Shown here piece by piece: positions 59,045 through 64,000 of a stretch of DNA of 64,000 nt. Under the pieces are notes generated by a model, which was given only the letters and a program-made list of their open reading frames with translations, searched no databases and was not told the origin of the DNA. Numbering within the stretch: the first letter of the stretch is position 1; every line of letters starts with the position of its first letter. Origin of the DNA: Platynereis dumerilii (lineage: Eukaryota > Annelida > Polychaeta > Phyllodocida > Nereididae); NCBI GenBank assembly GCA_026936325.1, contig JAPTHN010000044.1:1736001-1800000 (forward strand). Direction: 5' to 3'. The position numbers and the translations under genes were made by a program.

Positions 59045-62000
59045 TTGTCTGATCACTCCTTAATGCATAACTGTCAGTCTCCTGAGCTTTATCAATGTAG
59101 GAATGTTGAAACTGTAACAGATTTGTCTTTTGATGACTGTGTGGAGATAGGAGATGTTTGTGATTCTAAAACTCAAAATGATTGTGATTCTGAAGTTAAA
59201 AATAGTTGTGACTATGAATATTATGGAAATGTCAGAGATTCTGAAGTTGTAAAAATTCCTGTCCATAATGATAATGTTAACTCAGTTGTAATAGCTCGTT
59301 CATGTGAAAGCGGAGCAGTTTATCCCTATCAGGCTCCATTATGCAACTTAAATCCAGTTATCTATAATCATAGCACAAGTATGAATAATGGATTGCATAA
59401 TCTTAAAGTACTGTCATGGAACATACAGGAATAGGTCAAACAATTGAGTTAGAAGAGATTAGAAATATGCTAATATCCTACGATGTAATTTTCTTGTATG
59501 AAACTATGAAACTAGATACCTATGACCCACAAATTGAGGGATACCACTATTTCCACCGTCAAAGAAAGTATAAACATCCTAGAGCAAGGAGGCCCTCTGG
59601 TGGTATAGCTGTAATGATCAAGTCAAATATATTCAAATCTAAAATCATAACTATTGAAAAGGCCAATGATCATGTGATTTGGTTAAAAGTTAAGGGATCA
59701 AACAGTGAAATATTCATTGGCGGCACCTATGTTCCCCCCGAAGGTAGCATGATTTACTTGAATAGCAGATATGGATATGATGTTTTAAATGAATTAAGGA
59801 AGATCTTGCCCGTTTCCTTGAGAGAACACCATTTGTTTCAATCTGTGGTGATTTTAACAGCAGGACAGGTAATTTGAAGGACTTTGAAGAACCTGTCAAT
59901 GGAAAAAACCCTAATTTCTCCAATTTATACCAGGCAAGTAATGCTTCAATGAATAACACACACTCCAGCTGGTTGACTAAACTTAGATTTTCTAAAGATA
60001 AAAAGATAAATACGTATGGGAAAGATCTCATAAATTTATGCAAGGCAAGTGGTATTAGAATTATGAATGGTCTATTTGATGAAAGTAAAACAGACCAATT
60101 TACATGTCATACAACTAATGGACATAGTGTTGTTGACTACTTACTTTGTAGTGAATCTGCATATAGCTATCTGCATGAGTTTGTCATAATGGATAAACTT
60201 ACAGAGTCAGACCATACGCCACTCATCTTCGCTTTTAATCTTCCCTCGAAATTGAAAACTGACATTGTTACTACAACCTCTGGGAATAGTTCAAAAACAT
60301 TCAAGTATGTGTTTGACCATGGCAAAATTGATGAATTTCTATACAACTTTGACAGTGAAACTGCTCAGAGCACATTGTATAAGCTTGGCTGTGACATTGA
60401 GTCCAATGTAAACACTGACATGGTAATTGAAACTGTATACAACTATATAACAGATTGCATACAGCCAACATTTAAGAAAAAGAATTCAAAGTCTGCGAAA
60501 AGCACATTTCCTACAAATAAATGGTTTGACAATGAGTGTAAAAATATTAGGAAGTCATTAAATGACTTTGCCAAACAGAATGACTTAGGTCTAGATTATA
60601 ATAAAACTCATTATGGTAGCATGCTCAAAAATTATAAACGAATAACTCAAAAGAAAAAAAGACAATTTCAGGAGAGGAATCGGAATGAAATGCAAAAACT
60701 TATGGGTAAAAATCAATCAGATTGCTGGAAATATGGGAATAAATTAAAAGCTCTTGGAAAAAACCAAATTGATAGCCCTGATTTAGATACTTTTCACGAC
60801 TACTTTAAACAACAATCTTTTCCACCTGAACGTGATTACTTTGATATTGAAAGCATGACTCATACAGTCAATGAAATTCAAAATTCCCAGTATAACTGCT
60901 CGAATGAAGTTGCTTGTCATATATGTGATGATGTAATAACGGAGGACGAAGTAGCGCTGCACTTCAGGAAACTAAAAAATAATAAAGCTTCTGGTATTGA
61001 TGGGATACCTGCAGAATTCTATAAATATGCCAGTGAGAAACTTGTGGCACCATTCTGTGCTGTGTTCAATCACATTTTTAATAAAGGGGAATATCCTTCT
61101 CAGTGGTCCGAAGGTCTTATTAATGCCCTCCACAAAAAGGGAAGCCGCGCAGATCCAGATAACTATAGAAAAATAACTATAAATGTCGTTATGGGTAAAA
61201 TCTTTGATTCAATCCTGAATAGTCGGTTGTATTTCAAAAATGAGGCTCTGAACCTTGATGACCCCTGTCAGTTCGGCTTCACACCGGGAGCCAGTACCAC
61301 GGACTGTGTTTTCATTTTGGATACAGTCTTAAGCTATCAACAAGCAAAGAAAAAGCCTGTGTACATGTGTTTTATAGATTTTACCAAAGCATTTGACTAC
61401 ATAAACAGGAATGCTCTATATTTCAAACTGAGGCAGCAGAACATTATAAGTATGTTTGACAAGGCAAAAGCTAGGGTTCACCAGAGTGGAAATACTAGTA
61501 ATGCAATTGACAGTCAATGTGGCGTCTTGCAGGGGGGGATTCTCAGTCCAAAGTTATTTAATGAATTTATGTCTGACCTTCCCCAATATCTTGACAAATC
61601 GGGTGGGATAAAATTGAACAACTTCACTTTAACACACATATTGTATGCTGACGATATTGTACTTATCGCTGATTCTCCTAAGTGTCTACAGAATAGTATA
61701 AATTCAGTGCACAATTTCTGCAAAAAATGGCATGTTATAGTTAATGTCAGTAAAACCAAAGTGATGCAAATTGGTACCAAAACAGCTGACTCCTTCTTTT
61801 GCAATGGCGAGAAACTAGAAAAAGTGGACAGTTTCAAATATCTGGGTCATATGCTGACTAACAAACGTAAAGTGCACAGCAAGATGACAGAATACCTGTC
61901 AGTGCAAGCTCAAAAGGCACTTTTTGCCCTACAGAGTGATTCAAAGCAAGTCCTAGGACACATGGACCCAATTGTATCTTTGCGAATGTTTGATACTTAT

Positions 62001-62285
62001 GTTCTACCAATCCTTGAGTACAACAGTGAAATATGGAGTAGTGAAAAACCTGTATCTGAATTAGAAGTTCTGCAACTTGGCTATCTAAAACGTATGTTAG
62101 GTGTTAGAAAACAAACACCATCTCTGGCTGTTTATGGTGAAACTGGTAGATTTCCATTGCATGTTAGACAAAAAGTTAGAATGGTCAATTATTGGATGAG
62201 ATTAGAAAATGCACCAGATGGTAGTCTGTTAAGGAGATGTCTACAAATTCAGAAAGATACTCATACTGTAAAGTCCAGGCCCTAA
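59045..62285 (+). pseudogene. LINE C ORF2: APE-type endonuclease plus reverse transcriptase
   Basis: An Asp/Ser-rich linker opens the frame at 59,045, then LKVLSWNIQ begins the endonuclease. A one-base deletion near 59,432 moves the frame to IGQTIELEEIRNML. A second near 59,797 moves it again before KEDLARFLERTPFVSICGDF, where the GDFN metal-binding block sits. The last frame is then open for about 800 codons to 62,285. Counting from 59,874, SVVDYLL is at 85-91 and ESDHTPLIF at 111-119 (end of endonuclease). KASGIDGIPAEFY is at 371-383, FIDFTKAFDYINR at 500-512 (catalytic Asp 502), VLQGGILSPKLFNEF at 551-565 and YADDIVLIAD at 591-600. About 12 residues seem missing just after LRQQNI (519-524). 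All catalytic blocks are kept, so decay is recent. The clade is CR1/Jockey superfamily-like, not resolved further. Confidence 0.85.
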
Positions 62286-62460
62286 TTAACATTTATATAA
62301 AGGAATTATGTGTTAAACATGTGTTTTATATTAAGATTGAACTTAGTCAGATTTATGTATTATATATTAATTGTAAAATCATGATTACCAGTCATGATTA
62401 TATCAAAGAAGGTTTAATTGGACATACTGACCAGAGACCACAGAGAATATCAATTTAACA

Positions 62461-62639
62461 TTAAAATGGAGTTTATTTAAATTAAATGGTACTTTAACAT
62501 GTAGCTAAGCTTGTAGGAAGCCCCAGATGGTCTGGATATTTAAGGGCACAATTTAATCCTCAAACAAGACATTAGTGATCAGGAAATATATTTTAAACAT
62601 AAAACTACTAAATAAAATCCACTAGTACTACTGTATATT
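62461..62639. other. Short spacer
   Basis: AT-rich; nothing was recognised between LINE C and the next element. Confidence 0.4.
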
Positions 62640-64000
62640 TGTGTAGGGACTTTGCTTGAAGCAAGCCCTTATCTAACAGCCCACCTGTATGTATTTAGCA
62701 ATTAGGGTGTCTTTGTCTTTTGAGCTCATGTGTCAATTGGGGCCACAGAAAATGCCCTGCTCTTTAGAAATGCCACTTTAATCTTTTACCCTTAAGTTAG
62801 AAATCCCTAAAATTGACACAATAGTTTGCAATTGCATTGTTAGAGATTTTAAGCTTATTGTATTGTAAAGCCCATTGTCTGTGTGTAGCTTGGTCTCTGG
62901 AACAGTCACTGTTGTATGATAATTTATGCAGATATGCATCAATGAACACTTTAGACAATTGGATGAGCATTGATCAACTAACTACCATGTTGAATTTGAT
63001 TGGTTCAGCCCTGAAGGGGCTGGACAAATTGCTGAATTGTGGTTAGGCCTAGTTTTGGGAATAAACAGCATTCTATGTTTTGAGCTCTTTGGAGTGGGAC
63101 CTTACTTACTGACTTTGTCTTGCCTTGAAACATAGTGAACATTACTTTATCAACAATTTGGATTTACTGGATTATGGTGAGGCTGTGGTAAAGCCTAACA
63201 AAGTGGAAGTTTTGTGAAGTTAACTTGTCTTTTGAAATAGGTAGATGTCATAGGCCAGGGATCAGGGATAGATCCTGGAATTGTTGCAAGGATAGCAACA
63301 GGTAGAATAGGAAGATCTCAAGATCTGTAAATGATGTCTCAGTTGAGCGAAGCCTGCTAAAAGGCTGTTGACACCTCAGACTTTGTCATATTTGATAAAA
63401 CAGCCTTTGGAAAGCTGTAATGAGTCTGCAGAGGATAGACGTGTCATGTGGTGACCCTACGAGTGCTTGAACAGCAGAGTCATAAATGGAGTACTGAGAC
63501 TGAGACTCATGAAGAAGTGACAAGAAGGAACCATCCATCACATTTAGCAAGTTGATCAGGTCAATCAAAACAGATCAACAAGATGCCTCTGGATAACCAA
63601 GGACACCCCATCCTGGATGCCAATGGAATCCCGGTACCAGACCAAGTGCCAGTAGCTGGAGCTGGAGATGATGCAGCAGCAAGGGAGTTGGCAAACCCTC
63701 TCAGGACGGAGGAATTCACCAAATTCCTCAACCTGGAAAGAGCCCAGAAAGAGCTGGACAGGAAGGAGACAGAAAGGCAGCATCAGGAGCGACTGGAGAG
63801 AGAAGACAAGCTCATAAAGTGGCAATATGAGCAGTCAGAGAGGCAGGTGGCAATGGACCAGGCAGCCAACGTGCCAAAATGTGATGGAAAGCAGCCAGAT
63901 GCAGTAAGAGAGTGGATCAAGCACATTGATCTCACAAGGCCTTATTCTAATTTGACCATCTTAATTGCTGCTCAGACTGCTCAGGGTTCCTTAAAGGAGG
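62640..64000 (+). mobile_element. Probable LTR-type retroelement fossil, 5' part, runs off the window
   Basis: A long gag-like frame begins at 63,583. About 0.9 kb upstream is TGTGTAGGGACTTTGCTTGA, a TG-start that could open a long terminal repeat, followed by an AATAAA-like word near 63,060. LTR ends, primer site and family cannot be settled because the second LTR lies outside the window. What is visible looks whole. Confidence 0.4.
63583..64000 (+). CDS. Gag-like frame of the LTR-type element (partial)
   Basis: An open frame from an ATG at 63,583 to the window edge, about 139 codons. An acidic, Pro/Ala-rich N-terminus is followed by a strongly charged helix (QKELDRKETERQHQERLERE) likely to form a coiled coil. 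A segment with DGKQPDAVREWIKHIDL comes next, which recalls the start of the capsid-like region in gag proteins of invertebrate LTR elements. The composition (GC-richer, no stops) contrasts with the surrounding DNA. The resemblance is from memory, and a host gene cannot be excluded from this fragment. Confidence 0.4.
   Translation, partial: MPLDNQGHPILDANGIPVPDQVPVAGAGDDAAARELANPLRTEEFTKFLNLERAQKELDRKETERQHQERLEREDKLIKWQYEQSERQVAMDQAANVPKCDGKQPDAVREWIKHIDLTRPYSNLTILIAAQTAQGSLKE

Larger units (their letters stand above)
58660..62460 (+). mobile_element. LINE C: nearly full-length LINE with esterase-like ORF1
   Basis: The order is a partial ORF1, a short spacer, then ORF2 with endonuclease and reverse transcriptase, followed by an AT-rich 3' part. 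The 5' end is truncated inside ORF1. No clear 3' tail or target duplication was found, so the 3' boundary is approximate. Confidence 0.85.

Overview
The window is animal nuclear DNA: AT-rich, almost without long open frames, full of microsatellites, minisatellites, LINE fragments and non-autonomous DNA transposons. LINE types (a CR1/L2-like element, an element with an esterase-like ORF1, an RTE/Jockey-like fragment), many TA-flanked inverted-repeat elements and frequent AGGCCT strings suggest a marine invertebrate, possibly an echinoderm or hemichordate. That assignment is inference. I found no complete host gene. One candidate coding exon lies near 46.9-47.2 kb.

Layout. 1-5.3 kb is part of a large inverted repeat whose arms are decayed tandem units of about 390 bp, each with an RFX-type palindrome; a G-rich TA-flanked element sits inside it. 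7.3-13.6 kb holds a dispersed repeat in two copies and four or more TA-flanked inverted-repeat elements, two of which abut at one shared TA. 14.2-14.8 kb is a 39-bp minisatellite. 15.6-17.9 kb is a nested pile: a G-rich element, a tandemly duplicated unit of about 460 bp, a GC-palindrome element and a 90-bp hairpin with an 8-bp target duplication. 17.9-20.8 kb and 21.3-27.0 kb are two long inverted-repeat elements, the second carrying a hAT-like insertion. 27.4-27.65 kb is a LINE tail ending in (AATC)n. 30.7-38.2 kb is a second giant foldback element with RFX-type palindromes about 173 bp apart (or multiples of it) in both arms, one arm split by a LINE fragment. 41.4-42.8 kb is a 47-bp satellite. 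42.9-46.9 kb holds two more G-rich elements, a 350-bp MITE and a LINE 3' end. 47.4-49.9 kb has minisatellites, then one LINE inserted in the coding part of another. 51.1-51.6 kb is the second GC-palindrome element. 52-58.5 kb has microsatellites, a 113-bp hairpin MITE and a TTAA-flanked MITE. 58.6-62.3 kb is a near full-length LINE with only small lesions. From about 62.6 kb to the edge lies the start of an LTR-type retroelement fossil.

No cooperating gene set is visible. The biology is transposon biology: many different non-autonomous families without a recognisable transposase, several insertion events that can be ordered from nesting, and four for which another copy in the window shows the site before insertion or the interrupted frame reads on. 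The most unusual features are the two foldback elements whose only strongly kept internal sequence is a palindrome matching the RFX X-box, and a five-member family whose terminal G-rich phrase recurs, in a copy-specific version, inside the same element.
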